A DNA stretch of 64,000 bases from Desulfuromonadaceae bacterium (GCA_019429445.1 JAHYIW010000014.1:1-64000), one strand, 5' to 3'; shown: positions 20,988 through 29,680, counted from the first letter of the stretch. Made by a program: numbers and translations. Notes: generated by a model not told the origin, from the sequence alone.

Positions 20988-21556
20988 AAAAAGAAACCTG
21001 GATTCTGGTCGGTGGTGCTTTGATGATTGGTATTTTGTTGGGGATATTGTTGAGTAAAGGAGGGAAATCATCTCCTGCAACAGTTGCTCAATCCTCGCCA
21101 CAAGCAGCACCGCTCGTTGATTATCAACGTGACATCGCCATGCTCGAACAAGTTGTTGCCCGCGAGCCGGAAAACCGTAACGCCTGGATTCAATTAGGCA
21201 ACCTCTATTTCGATTCTGATCAACCAATTAAATCGGTCGAGTCCTATGACAAGGCTTTGGCGATTGATAATCGCGATCCCAACGTGTTAACCGACCAAGG
21301 CGTGATGTTTCGTCGACTTGGCTGGTTCGACAAGGCTGTCGAAAACTTCACGAAGGCGGTTGCGATTCAACCCAACCATCTACAGGCTTATTACAATCTC
21401 GGCATTGTCTATCGCTATGATCTGCAAAACTTCGATGCCGCCAAAATGGCCTGGGAAAAATACCTGTCGATGAATCCGACCGGTCCCGGTGCTGATCAGG
21501 TGCGGGAACAAATGCAATTTCTAACGACTCACCCGCCCGTATCACAAAACAAATAG
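20984..21556 (+). CDS. Membrane-anchored TPR-repeat protein
   Basis: The 190-residue protein has one N-terminal membrane helix (about 6-24), a short Ser/Ala/Pro linker and about three tetratricopeptide repeats from residue 50 (RNAWIQLGNLYFDSDQ, DPNVLTDQGVMFRRLG, LQAYYNLGIVYRYD). TPRs mediate protein-protein contacts. Coupling to secF suggests a periplasmic or membrane-facing role linked to export, but that is inference. Confidence 0.8.
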   Translation: MKKETWILVGGALMIGILLGILLSKGGKSSPATVAQSSPQAAPLVDYQRDIAMLEQVVAREPENRNAWIQLGNLYFDSDQPIKSVESYDKALAIDNRDPNVLTDQGVMFRRLGWFDKAVENFTKAVAIQPNHLQAYYNLGIVYRYDLQNFDAAKMAWEKYLSMNPTGPGADQVREQMQFLTTHPPVSQNK

Positions 21557-21568
21557 GCAGTTTTTTTG

Positions 21569-21594
21569 AGACGGGCCGAGAAATCGGCCCGTCT
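21569..21594 (+). terminator. Terminator of the queA-sec operon
   Basis: An 11-bp perfect GC-rich stem (21569-21579 with 21584-21594) is closed by a GAAA tetraloop. The following GAATTT is a weak T tract; on the opposite strand a run of seven A/T precedes it. Confidence 0.7.
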
Positions 21595-21606
21595 GAATTT
21601 ACTCCA

Positions 21607-22470
21607 ATGCGTAAATTTTTTTATCGGCATCTTTTAGTTATCCTGTCTCTGCTGGTTGTGCCCATCCTCACCTCCTGTCTTTTGGCGCGCAACATTTCGG
21701 GTGACATCGATGGTCAGCACATTTGGCGGGGGACCGTCTATGTTGATGGTGATGTCGAGCTTTCAGCCGGGTCATCACTGCGTATCCTGCCGGGTACAGA
21801 AGTTGTTTTTCTCCCCCCCCGAGCGGGACAGCGCTCTGCACATCCTTTTTTTCATGGCAGTGAGCTGATCGTGCGCGGACGTTTGATCGCTGAAGGCACG
21901 GCAAGTGAGCCAATTGTATTTCGCTCCATTGAAAGCAATGCACCCCCCGGTGCCTGGGGGAGCGTGAACCTTACGGAGAGTCCTTACGCCAGTTTTCGCT
22001 TCTGCCGTTTTAAGCAGGCTGACAGTGCCATTCACAGTCAGCAGTCGCGCGAGGTTTATATCCGCGAGTCGGTATTCGAAGATAATCTGGTTGCAATTCG
22101 TTTTCACTCGACGCCGATCATCATTGAAAACAACCTTATTCAACACAATGGAGCGGGGATTCGCTTCCATTTCGATGCTCCGGTTATCAACCGGAATCTG
22201 ATTGTCGATAATGAAAAAGGGATCTTTATTACCGCGCATCCGCGTGAATACCTGATAAGAAACAATCACTTTGCACGAAACAATACACACGTGGTCCTTG
22301 GTGAAGAAGTTCCCGAGGATGTTGACCTGACCCTCAATTACTGGGATTCACCAGATCTCCCTGCCGCGCTATTCTTTGACAAAAATCGCAGTTCATATCT
22401 GGGCACTGTGCAGCTGCTGCCGCTGCTGCCACAGGCCGATCCCTCAACCGGGCCTTCATGGAACAGATAA
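21607..22470 (+). CDS. Lipoprotein with right-handed beta-helix
   Basis: The 287 residues begin with a lipoprotein signal peptide ending LTSC (C24), then HIWRGTVYVDGDVELSAGSSL. Repeated short strands with N and I ladders follow (IIIENNLIQHNGAGIRF, APVINRNLIVDNEKGIFIT, YLIRNNHFARNNTHVVL), typical of NosD/pectate-lyase-type parallel beta-helices. No catalytic motif was seen. It overlaps recJ by 13 nt. A periplasmic or outer-membrane binding role is possible. Confidence 0.8.
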   Translation: MRKFFYRHLLVILSLLVVPILTSCLLARNISGDIDGQHIWRGTVYVDGDVELSAGSSLRILPGTEVVFLPPRAGQRSAHPFFHGSELIVRGRLIAEGTASEPIVFRSIESNAPPGAWGSVNLTESPYASFRFCRFKQADSAIHSQQSREVYIRESVFEDNLVAIRFHSTPIIIENNLIQHNGAGIRFHFDAPVINRNLIVDNEKGIFITAHPREYLIRNNHFARNNTHVVLGEEVPEDVDLTLNYWDSPDLPAALFFDKNRSSYLGTVQLLPLLPQADPSTGPSWNR

Positions 22471-24176
22471 TTGCCAGACGCTGGGTGTTGCGCTCCACTG
22501 AACCGGATGTCGAGTGTGTTGTTGCGTTGGGAACAGCGCTCAATGTCATGCCTTTGACCGCCCGGGTCCTCGCTTTACGTGGCATCGTGCAGCCTGATGC
22601 CGGACAAAATTTTCTCACTGCCCGTCTTGCTGATCTTCCTGACCCTTATTTGCTCACCGATATGGATGTTGCGGTTTCCCGGTTATCCTCAGCGCTGGAG
22701 CGCGGCGAGAAGATAACTGTTCACGGGGATTACGACGTCGATGGCATCACCGCTACGGCACTGTTGGTCGAAAACCTCCGCGCGTGCGGTGCAGATTGCG
22801 ATTATTTTATCCCGCTGCGTCTTGAGGACGGTTATGGCCTGTCGGCAGCTGCTATCCGCAGAATGGCGACGGCGGGTGTTGCTTTGCTGATTTCGGTTGA
22901 TTGCGGGATCAGTGCTGTTTCTGAGGCCCATCTCGCTGCCGAACTGGGCCTTGATCTGATCATTACCGATCATCATCAACCCCCGAAAACGCTCCCCCAG
23001 GCATGGGCAATCATTGACCCGCACCGTACTGATGACCTGTTCCCGGCCAAGGAGCTTGCCGGGGTCGGGGTCGCGTTCATGTTGTTAGTGGCGTTGCGGC
23101 AGCGGCTGCGTGAGCAGGGCTGGTTTGGGTCGTGTCCGGAACCCGACCTGCGCCATAGCCTTGATCTGGTTGCCCTGGGCACGATTGCGGATGTTGCGCC
23201 ATTGACGGGACTGAATCGTACCTTGATTAAACCGGGGCTGTCCCTATTGGAACACAGCCGTCGGCCAGGAATTACAGCACTAAAATCGGTTGCCGGGGTT
23301 AACGTTGTTACCCCCGGAACGGTCGGTTTCCAGCTGGCTCCGCGTCTCAATGCAGCGGGCCGTCTGGAAGATGCTGCATTAGGGGTGGAGTTGCTGTTAA
23401 GCGACGATCCGGTGCGTGCCAAGGATTATGCAGAGCAGTTGGATGCGTGTAATCAGGAACGACGCGAAATTGAGCGGCAAACCTGCGAAGAAGCGATTGA
23501 ACTGGCTGCAAAGTGTGATGAATCGCACCGCTCACTGGTCCTCGCACGAGCAGAGTGGCATCCCGGTGTGATCGGGATTGTGGCCAGTCGCCTGGTTGAA
23601 CGTTACCACCGTCCGACCATCCTGGTGGCGCTTGAGGGTGATCAGGGGAAAGGCTCGGCGCGTTCAATCCCCGGCTTCAATCTTTACCGCGCTCTTGGCG
23701 CATGTGCCGAATATCTGAGTGCATTCGGCGGTCACGCATATGCTGCGGGAATAGCGATTACCCGTGAAAATCTGGCGGCATTTGCGGATGCTTTTGAAGC
23801 CGTAGCGAGGGCAGATGTGGATGAGGACGACTATGTGCCAAAGTTGTTCCACGATGGCGAAATTACCTTCGAAGAGATATCCCTGCCACTCATTCACGAG
23901 CTGGCGACATTGGCTCCCTATGGTGTTGGCAACCCGGAACCGCTTTTTGTTGCTCGCGCGGTCAATCTGCAACAGATACAGGTGGTCAAAGAGAAACATT
24001 TAAAATTCACGGTGCGGCAGGGGGGGTACAGTTTTTCTGCAATCGCCTTTGGTCTGGCGGAAGGATTTGTCGCCGGTGCCGGTGCGCTGGACATCCTTTT
24101 TACCCCGTATATCAACCGGTGGCGTGATCGTGTCGAGATTCAGCTCAGAGTGAAAGCGTTGCAGGTGGTTACGTGA
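22458..24176 (+). CDS. recJ: Single-stranded-DNA-specific exonuclease RecJ
   Basis: RecJ degrades single-stranded DNA 5' to 3' in recombination and repair. The 572 residues hold the DHH-family motifs: HGDYDVDGITATALL (motif I, near 88), SVDCGIS, the DHH in ITDHHQPP (motif III), DLVALGTIADVAPL, and the DHHA1 segment AGGHAYAAG-type (FGGHAYAAGIAI). The length matches the family. It overlaps its upstream neighbour and, by 4 nt, the GGDEF gene downstream. Confidence 0.95.
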   Translation: MEQIIARRWVLRSTEPDVECVVALGTALNVMPLTARVLALRGIVQPDAGQNFLTARLADLPDPYLLTDMDVAVSRLSSALERGEKITVHGDYDVDGITATALLVENLRACGADCDYFIPLRLEDGYGLSAAAIRRMATAGVALLISVDCGISAVSEAHLAAELGLDLIITDHHQPPKTLPQAWAIIDPHRTDDLFPAKELAGVGVAFMLLVALRQRLREQGWFGSCPEPDLRHSLDLVALGTIADVAPLTGLNRTLIKPGLSLLEHSRRPGITALKSVAGVNVVTPGTVGFQLAPRLNAAGRLEDAALGVELLLSDDPVRAKDYAEQLDACNQERREIERQTCEEAIELAAKCDESHRSLVLARAEWHPGVIGIVASRLVERYHRPTILVALEGDQGKGSARSIPGFNLYRALGACAEYLSAFGGHAYAAGIAITRENLAAFADAFEAVARADVDEDDYVPKLFHDGEITFEEISLPLIHELATLAPYGVGNPEPLFVARAVNLQQIQVVKEKHLKFTVRQGGYSFSAIAFGLAEGFVAGAGALDILFTPYINRWRDRVEIQLRVKALQVVT

Positions 24177-25378
24177 GTTTCCAGCCAAGCGCTATCGTTC
24201 CGCTTTTATTTCCGGGCGGACTGCTCTTCGGTATGATCATTTGGGTGTTGCACAACTCGCCTCTGGCGCTGATGATAGAGCCGTTTATCGACGTTCTGTT
24301 CCTGGTGATCGTTGCCGCCGCCTTTTTTTTCGGCTGGCGCTTCAATCGCTGTCGTCTGCTCTATGCACTGGCGCTGCTGGTGTTGACAGACCGTCTCCTT
24401 GGCTGGAACGACGCCGCCCATGAATTCATTCGTCTTGTCGCCGGAATCGCTTTGCCGCTGAATCTGGCGGTTATCGGCTGGTTCGGAGAACGGGGAATGT
24501 TGACCGGACGCGGGATCCGTCGTTGGTTATTCTTTGCTCTCCAGGTCGCACTTTTGGGCTGGTTGTATCATCGTTTTTCGAATATCACGATTGATTTGCT
24601 GGAGCGCAAGTTTATTCCCTGGCCGGTTGTTGACCTTTGCCCTCTGCCGCACAGTGTTCAAAGCGCATTTTTCCTTGCCTTTGTTTTGCTCCTGTTCCGC
24701 TATGGTCGTTATCCCAAAGTCTTTGAAGGGTGTTTTATCTGGGCGACAATTGCCGCTTTGTTCGCCATTGGGCAATCTTTTGTCGCTGCACCAGCGACTC
24801 CATATATTGTATGTTCCTTACTGATTCTCCTCGTCGGCGTGGTCGAATCATCCTACTCGCAGGCGTTTCAAGACGAGTTGACCGGACTCCCGGGGCGGCG
24901 CTCACTGAACGAAGCATTATTGAAACTCGGCAGTCGTTATGCGATTGCAATGGTTGATATTGACCATTTTAAAAAGTTCAACGATACCTATGGCCACGAT
25001 GTCGGCGATCAGGTGTTACGGAGGGTGGCTGAGTCGCTGCGTGTGGTTCGCGGGGGAGGGCGGGCATTTCGCTACGGTGGTGAAGAGTTTGCGATCATCT
25101 TTCGCGGCAGGGAGATGCCGGAGACCTTGCCGCACCTGGAAGCGTTACGCGTGGAGCTCGCCGCAAGTGTTTTCATTCTGCGCGGGGCAGACCGTCCGCA
25201 GAAAAAGCCTGAAAAACCTCGTCCAGCCGCGGGCAAGGAGCAGCAACTGAGGATCACCGTCAGCATCGGGGTGGCGCAACGCGGTGGTGAGCACAGCTCC
25301 CCTGAAGAGGTGATCAAGACCGCTGATGAGGCCTTGTATCGAGCCAAATCAGGTGGGCGTAATCAGGTGGCCGACTGA
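24173..25378 (+). CDS. Multi-pass membrane GGDEF protein
   Basis: The 401-residue protein starts at GTG overlapping the recJ stop (GTGA). Six to seven hydrophobic segments fill residues 1-220, then a GGDEF domain (about 225-400) with DELTGLPGRRSLNEAL and RYGGEEFAIIF. The GGEEF active site is intact, but the position of the RxxD inhibitory site reads RGGG, so product inhibition is probably lost. An insertion rich in Lys/Pro (DRPQKKPEKPRP) lies in the domain. It is likely a diguanylate cyclase with an unknown membrane input. Confidence 0.88.
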   Translation: MSFQPSAIVPLLFPGGLLFGMIIWVLHNSPLALMIEPFIDVLFLVIVAAAFFFGWRFNRCRLLYALALLVLTDRLLGWNDAAHEFIRLVAGIALPLNLAVIGWFGERGMLTGRGIRRWLFFALQVALLGWLYHRFSNITIDLLERKFIPWPVVDLCPLPHSVQSAFFLAFVLLLFRYGRYPKVFEGCFIWATIAALFAIGQSFVAAPATPYIVCSLLILLVGVVESSYSQAFQDELTGLPGRRSLNEALLKLGSRYAIAMVDIDHFKKFNDTYGHDVGDQVLRRVAESLRVVRGGGRAFRYGGEEFAIIFRGREMPETLPHLEALRVELAASVFILRGADRPQKKPEKPRPAAGKEQQLRITVSIGVAQRGGEHSSPEEVIKTADEALYRAKSGGRNQVAD

Positions 25379-25379
25379 T

Positions 25380-25691
25380 TCAGCGTAACCAGAAAAACGC
25401 GCCCAGAATAATAATCACCACAAGTGGCATCAACCACAGCGCCTTTATGCTCTTTTTTTGTGACGGTGTCTCTTCCAGTCGTCCGACGACGGGAAAGCGT
25501 TCAATCAATGAGCGGACATGGGGGGCCCCTTTGAGTTCTTCGGTCAAATCAGCCCCCGCCTGATGCGTGTCAAGGTGTTTGCCATCAACCCAGCGCGCAC
25601 TAGCACTCACGTCGTAGATCACCTGCGCGACGGCAACGTATGCCTTGCGTCCTTCCCGACCATCATAGTGAGCCAAATCTGTCATGTTCAT
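25380..25691 (-). CDS. Cytochrome b5-like heme-binding protein with C-terminal anchor
   Basis: The 103-residue protein resembles the small bacterial cytochrome b5 fold: LAHYDGREGRKAYVAVAQVIYDVS, then WVDGKHLDTHQAGADLTEEL and GAPH, with histidines able to bind heme. One C-terminal membrane helix (about 83-102) places the domain on a membrane face. AAGGAC lies nine bases upstream of ATG. It is downstream of the FNT gene on the same strand and may be co-transcribed. Electron transfer or heme or steroid-like ligand binding is possible. Confidence 0.75.
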   Translation of the reverse strand: MNMTDLAHYDGREGRKAYVAVAQVIYDVSASARWVDGKHLDTHQAGADLTEELKGAPHVRSLIERFPVVGRLEETPSQKKSIKALWLMPLVVIIILGAFFWLR

Positions 25692-25718
25692 TGTCTGTTG
25701 TCCTTTTCGTGAGGTGAA

Positions 25719-26531
25719 TTATCGCGTTGTTCGCTGGTTGCGCAAGTGGATAAACCAGTAGGCACAGGAGACGAAGACGACCCCGCCGACGATGTTGCCG
25801 AGAGTTACCGGCAGCAGGTTGCCGAAAAAAAAGTTGTTCCAGGTGAGCTCCGGGGCGATTACCCCGCTATGCTTTTTCAGGAACAGACCGGTGGGGATAA
25901 GGTACATATTCGCCACCGAATGTTCAAAGCCACTGGCCACAAAGGCCATGATCGGCACATAACAGGCGAGAATTTTGCCACCGATGTCTCGGGCTGCCAC
26001 GGCCATAAAAATCGCCAGGCAGACCAGCCAGTTGCAGAGGATGCCGCGGATCAGTGCAACGTCAAAGCTGAGTTGGCATTTAGCGCTGGCGATTGATACC
26101 GCATGATCTGTAATTGTTCCCGAACGCCAGAGATCTGAGCGATACATCAGCCAGGCAAAAAAGAGGGAACCAACAAAATTACCGAGCAGAACGACGCCCC
26201 AGTTTTTGCCCATCTTGCCCAAACTTAACTGGTGATCAAGGACCGTTTTGGTAAGCAGGCTGTTGCCGGTAAAAAGTTCCGCGCCGCAAATAACCACCAG
26301 CATCAGACCAAGCGAAAAAACACTGCCGCCGAGCAGTCGGGCAATACCGTAGCCGACAAACGAAGCCGCGTCCTGGGTAACGACGGTGGTGAGCTGTGCA
26401 CCGAAAGCGATATAGAAACCAGCCAGCAGGCTGAGCACAATTGTTCGCGCTAACGGTTGACTGTTGACGCGTAAACCGTTCGCAACGATCTGTTCCGTGG
26501 TCTCGGCGGGGCTGAGGAACCGCTTCTCCAT
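25719..26531 (-). CDS. Formate/nitrite transporter (FNT) family channel
   Basis: The chosen start (MEKRFLSPAETTEQIV) gives 270 residues, the family norm; the frame runs 18 codons further upstream into the aminotransferase gene. Six membrane helices are visible, with SLLAGFYIAFGAQL (helix 1), the GNSLLTKTV segment and GFEHSVANMYLIP, which holds the conserved channel histidine. FNT channels carry formate, nitrite, hydrosulfide or similar anions. Substrate cannot be decided from sequence; no formate or nitrite enzyme is adjacent. Confidence 0.9.
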   Translation of the reverse strand: MEKRFLSPAETTEQIVANGLRVNSQPLARTIVLSLLAGFYIAFGAQLTTVVTQDAASFVGYGIARLLGGSVFSLGLMLVVICGAELFTGNSLLTKTVLDHQLSLGKMGKNWGVVLLGNFVGSLFFAWLMYRSDLWRSGTITDHAVSIASAKCQLSFDVALIRGILCNWLVCLAIFMAVAARDIGGKILACYVPIMAFVASGFEHSVANMYLIPTGLFLKKHSGVIAPELTWNNFFFGNLLPVTLGNIVGGVVFVSCAYWFIHLRNQRTTR

Positions 26532-26532
26532 C

Positions 26533-27720
26533 TTAAAATCCAAGCTCGTGCGCAAGTTTCTCCCAGGCGGACAGGCTGCGTTCAATCATCTTCATCTCGC
26601 TACAATAAGCAATGCGGAAGAAACCGGGGGCACCGAACCCGGTTCCTGGTACCAGCAGAATATTAGCCTGCTGGGCCATGGTCACAAATTCAATATCATC
26701 GGCAAGGGGGGACTTCGGAAAGAGATAAAATCCACCCCCCGGTTTGACCATTTCAAAGCCGAGTTCCGTCAAACGGTTATACAGTAAATCGCGTTTGGCG
26801 CGATATTCGTCGATATCAACGCTGGCACGCTGAAGTTTGGTGACCAGTCGCTGGGCCAGTGCCGGGGCATTGACGAAGCCGAGAGTGCGATTGCAGAAAA
26901 TCGCACCCTCGATAAATTCACCGACATCGGTCATCTTCGGATTCGCTGCCAGATAGCCGATCCGCTCACCGGGAAGAGCCAGGTCTTTCGAGTGGGAGGT
27001 GACCACCACCGCATTGTCGATACAGGTGAAGATGCTCGGGACACGTTGTCCATCGTAGGCAATGCGTGCGTACGGTTCGTCAGAGATGACAGTAATTGAT
27101 CCACCGAATTCAGCTTCTTTGGCGCGCAACAGCTTGCCAAGCGCGCGCAGGCTGTCGGCAGGATAGATCACTCCGGTCGGGTTGTTCGGAGTATTGACGA
27201 TAATGGCTCGGGTCTTCATCGTAATTGCAGCGTCGATGGCCGCCAGATCGAGCTGAAAGGTATTCCGGTCGGTCCAGACCTCGACCGGCACCCCGCCGTG
27301 ATTATCAATATAAAACTTGTACTCGACAAAAAACGGCGTAAGAATAATGACTTCTTCACCGGGGTTAAGGAGGGTTTTCAGCACGACATTGAGCGCGCCA
27401 CCGGCACCACAGGTCATGACAATATGTTGTGCGTTCACCGCCAGGCCGGACTGCTCGGCAAGCACCTCGGCCACCGCCGCGCGGGTTTCTTCGTAACCGG
27501 CATTGCTCATATAGCGATGCATACCGGGGATCGGTTTGCGGGCCAGTTCCAGCAGCATCTCATGGAACTCGGCGGGGGGTTCGACGGAAGGATTGCCGAT
27601 AGTGAAATCGAAGACGTTTTCCGCGCCGTATTGAGCGCGAAGGCGGTCACCTTCTTCAAACATTTTTCTGATCCATGAGGAACGTTCAATCGACGCTTTG
27701 ATTTTGGTGGCTATCGGCAT
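26533..27720 (-). CDS. PLP-dependent class I/II aminotransferase
   Basis: The 395-residue fold-type I enzyme shows DFTIGNPSVEPP near residue 38, CGAGGALNVVLKTLL, VNTPNNPTGVIYP near 175, SDEPYARIAYDG, the PLP lysine in SHSKDLALPGERIGY near 243, and the C-terminal FRIAYC. The nearest relatives by eye are aspartate or alanine-type aminotransferases. The amino donor is not determinable. Its stop is separated by one base from the FNT start codon. Confidence 0.9.
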   Translation of the reverse strand: MPIATKIKASIERSSWIRKMFEEGDRLRAQYGAENVFDFTIGNPSVEPPAEFHEMLLELARKPIPGMHRYMSNAGYEETRAAVAEVLAEQSGLAVNAQHIVMTCGAGGALNVVLKTLLNPGEEVIILTPFFVEYKFYIDNHGGVPVEVWTDRNTFQLDLAAIDAAITMKTRAIIVNTPNNPTGVIYPADSLRALGKLLRAKEAEFGGSITVISDEPYARIAYDGQRVPSIFTCIDNAVVVTSHSKDLALPGERIGYLAANPKMTDVGEFIEGAIFCNRTLGFVNAPALAQRLVTKLQRASVDIDEYRAKRDLLYNRLTELGFEMVKPGGGFYLFPKSPLADDIEFVTMAQQANILLVPGTGFGAPGFFRIAYCSEMKMIERSLSAWEKLAHELGF

Positions 27721-27857
27721 GCATATTCTCCGTTAAGTGATGTAGGGCGCAGTTTAAACGTCGCAATCAGGATGGTCAAGAGAAACGGTCGTCAGGAGTG
27801 AACATCCCCTTCAGTGACAGTCAGGTTGCAGCTGGCGGCGCCGAAATTTCTTTGAAT

Positions 27858-27898
27858 TTGATGCTCATCAAGGTTTAAATGCCAGAAAATGTTATCTT
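27858..27898 (+). promoter_or_regulatory. FNR-type operator and promoter of the ygbA-like gene
   Basis: TTGAT-GCTC-ATCAA at 27858-27871 is a perfect match to the FNR consensus TTGATN4ATCAA. TATCTT at 27893-27898 is a plausible -10. If the box is centred at -41.5, transcription begins at about 27906, practically on the ATG at 27905. An anaerobic or nitrosative regulator of the CRP/FNR family is the likely ligand. Confidence 0.7.
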
Positions 27899-27904
27899 CA
27901 GACC

Positions 27905-28282
27905 ATGACAACTTGCCACGACAAAAATGGCGCGCCATTAACCGCCAGGGAGAGCAAGGATCTCGGTATCCTGGTTCAGTTTACCTCAGTCTACTGTCGA
28001 GCCCGACACGGTGACATCAGCCGCAGAGATTTCGCGGAACGTGAACGGTTCGGGATCAGGGGGGGGACCTTTCCAGTGTGTCAGGAATGTACTGATTTTC
28101 TCGCCTATGCCTGTGACCGGCGGATGCGCTGTCCACTCGACCCCAAACCGACGTGTAAAGAGTGTACGCTGCATTGCTAGCGTCCCGGACACCGGGAGAG
28201 GGTGCGCGAAATCATGCGCTTTTCCGGTATGTATCTGATCAAACGCGGGCGTCTGGATCTGCTCTGGCACTATTTTTTCTAA
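27905..28282 (+). pseudogene. YgbA-like nitrosative-stress gene interrupted by amber stop
   Basis: The first 91 codons encode a protein like E. coli YgbA (nitrous oxide-stimulated promoter family), with VYCRARHGD, CQECTDFLAYACDRRMRCP and KPTCKECTLHC. At 28178-28180 a TAG follows LHC. The same frame then continues for 33 codons to TAA at 28280-28282, reading RPGHRERVREIMRFSGMYLI and onward, which resembles the normal family C-terminus (HC-Y-x-P...R..I..VMR..GPRM). The amber thus replaces an expected tyrosine. It may be a nonsense mutation, a sequencing error or, less likely, a recoded codon. No Shine-Dalgarno sequence precedes ATG. Confidence 0.75.
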
Positions 28283-28404
28283 ATCATTGCGAGACTTGAC
28301 GCTGGTCAAACTAACTTACCCGGTAACGCGTTAAAGTAAACTTAACAATCGCGCAAATGAAACAATAAACTAAAATTCTGACAACGATATTCAAGGAGCA
28401 ACTC

Positions 28405-29199
28405 ATGATCAGAGAAGTGGTAACAATCGACGAAGAAAAATGTGACGGCTGCGGTCTCTGTGTGCCCTCCTGTGCCGAAGGTGCCATCAAGATCATCAAT
28501 GGCAAAGCCAAATTAGTCGCCGACAACCTCTGTGACGGTCTCGGTGCGTGTCTCGGTCATTGCCCTCAAAATGCGATTACCGTCGAGCGGCGGGAAGCCG
28601 ACGAATTCGACGAGGTCGCGGTTGAAGAGCATCTCAAAGCTGAGGTTAAACCGGCTCCGGCGCACAATCATGCCCATGCTCCGCAAGCTCCTCATGGTGG
28701 TGGCTGCCCCTCGGCCCAGGTTCAGAGTCTGCCGAAAGCGTCTCCGGCGGCGGCCGGCGGGTGCCCCGGCTCGCGGCTGATGAATTTTGCCAAGCCTTCC
28801 TCGAACGGTGCGGAGAGCAGTGGCCAGCGTCCCTCCGAACTGCGCCAGTGGCCGGTGCAGCTGCACCTGGTGCCACCGACCGCACCCTTTTTGCAGGGCG
28901 CCGATGTGCTGCTCACCGCCGATTGCGTGCCCTTTGCCTACGCCGATTTTCACAAGGATCTGCTCAAGGACAGGGCGTTGCTGATCGCCTGCCCGAAGCT
29001 TGACAACACCGCCCCCTACGTTGACAAGCTGACCGCGATGATTCTGCACAGCAACATCAACAGTCTGACCGTTGTGCACATGGAAGTTCCCTGTTGCACC
29101 GGTTTGATTCACATCGCCCGTCAGGCGGTCGTCGCCAGTGGCAAAGAGGTCGAACTGAACACCATCCGGATCGGCATTCAGGGTGAAATCAAGAACTGA
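28405..29199 (+). CDS. Ferredoxin-domain iron-sulfur protein
   Basis: The N-terminal 60 residues are a ferredoxin domain: CDGCGLCVPSCAEGAI is a normal [4Fe-4S] motif, while the second, CDGLGACLGHCPQ, lacks one cysteine of the usual spacing. A low-complexity His/Ala/Pro/Gly linker (about 80-145) contains GGCPS and GGCPG. The C-terminal half (150-264) is a distinct domain with LTADCVPFAYADFH, IACPKLDN and EVPCCTGL, rich in cysteine. Relatives are annotated only as 4Fe-4S proteins. AAGGAGC precedes ATG. The stand-alone gene ends at a strong hairpin. Confidence 0.8.
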   Translation: MIREVVTIDEEKCDGCGLCVPSCAEGAIKIINGKAKLVADNLCDGLGACLGHCPQNAITVERREADEFDEVAVEEHLKAEVKPAPAHNHAHAPQAPHGGGCPSAQVQSLPKASPAAAGGCPGSRLMNFAKPSSNGAESSGQRPSELRQWPVQLHLVPPTAPFLQGADVLLTADCVPFAYADFHKDLLKDRALLIACPKLDNTAPYVDKLTAMILHSNINSLTVVHMEVPCCTGLIHIARQAVVASGKEVELNTIRIGIQGEIKN

Positions 29200-29217
29200 C
29201 CGTTACGTGCTCAAGAT

Positions 29218-29262
29218 AGAAAAAGAGCCCGGTTGCAAGATATGCAGACGGGCCCTTTTTCT
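29218..29262. terminator. Terminator after the ferredoxin-like gene
   Basis: A 14-bp stem with one mismatch (29218-29231 with 29249-29262) is A-rich on the left and T-rich on the right, with an internal TGCA-TGCA pairing in the loop. The T tract is 29256-29260. Confidence 0.8.
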
Positions 29263-29367
29263 GTCTGATCTCGCAACAGTCGCTGACAGGCGCCTGATCG
29301 TTTGACAGCAGACTGCGGCAGGCGTATTTTACATTCTGTATCCGCTGTTCGTTGGAGATCATAAGTT

Positions 29368-29637
29368 ATGCTGTCACAGTATGTGAAGATTTATCAGGCG
29401 ACGCTCGCCAAGTGGGGTGAGGAAGCCCAGTACGATCAGGCGATCGAGGAGTGCGCCGAGCTGATTGTCGGGATCAAACATCTAAAAAGGAAACGCATCA
29501 GCGAAGAGGTCGTCATTGACGAGCTGGCCGATGTCGCACTGATGGTCGGTCAGTTGACCTGGATGCTCGGTGCGGATAAAGTTGAGCGGGCGATTGAACG
29601 CAAGCTGGAAAAGTTGCACTCCCTGTTGAAAGAGTAG
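29368..29637 (+). CDS. MazG-like nucleotide pyrophosphohydrolase
   Basis: The 89 residues are all-helical with the metal-binding pairs EECAEL (near 29-34) and DELADV (near 51-56), the pattern of MazG/dUTPase-like pyrophosphohydrolases that cleave nucleoside triphosphates. The length fits the short single-domain form. It is flanked by terminators on both sides, so it is likely monocistronic. The true substrate is unknown. Confidence 0.8.
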   Translation: MLSQYVKIYQATLAKWGEEAQYDQAIEECAELIVGIKHLKRKRISEEVVIDELADVALMVGQLTWMLGADKVERAIERKLEKLHSLLKE

Positions 29638-29646
29638 CTATGACGT

Positions 29647-29680
29647 AAAAAAGCCCCGCATCCGGATGCGGGGCTTTTTT
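29647..29680. terminator. Bidirectional terminator between mazG-like and metY
   Basis: A perfect 17-bp inverted repeat (29647-29663 with 29664-29680) has six A on the left and six T on the right around a GC core, and folds with a TCCG tip. It lies between convergent genes and should work in both directions. Confidence 0.92.
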
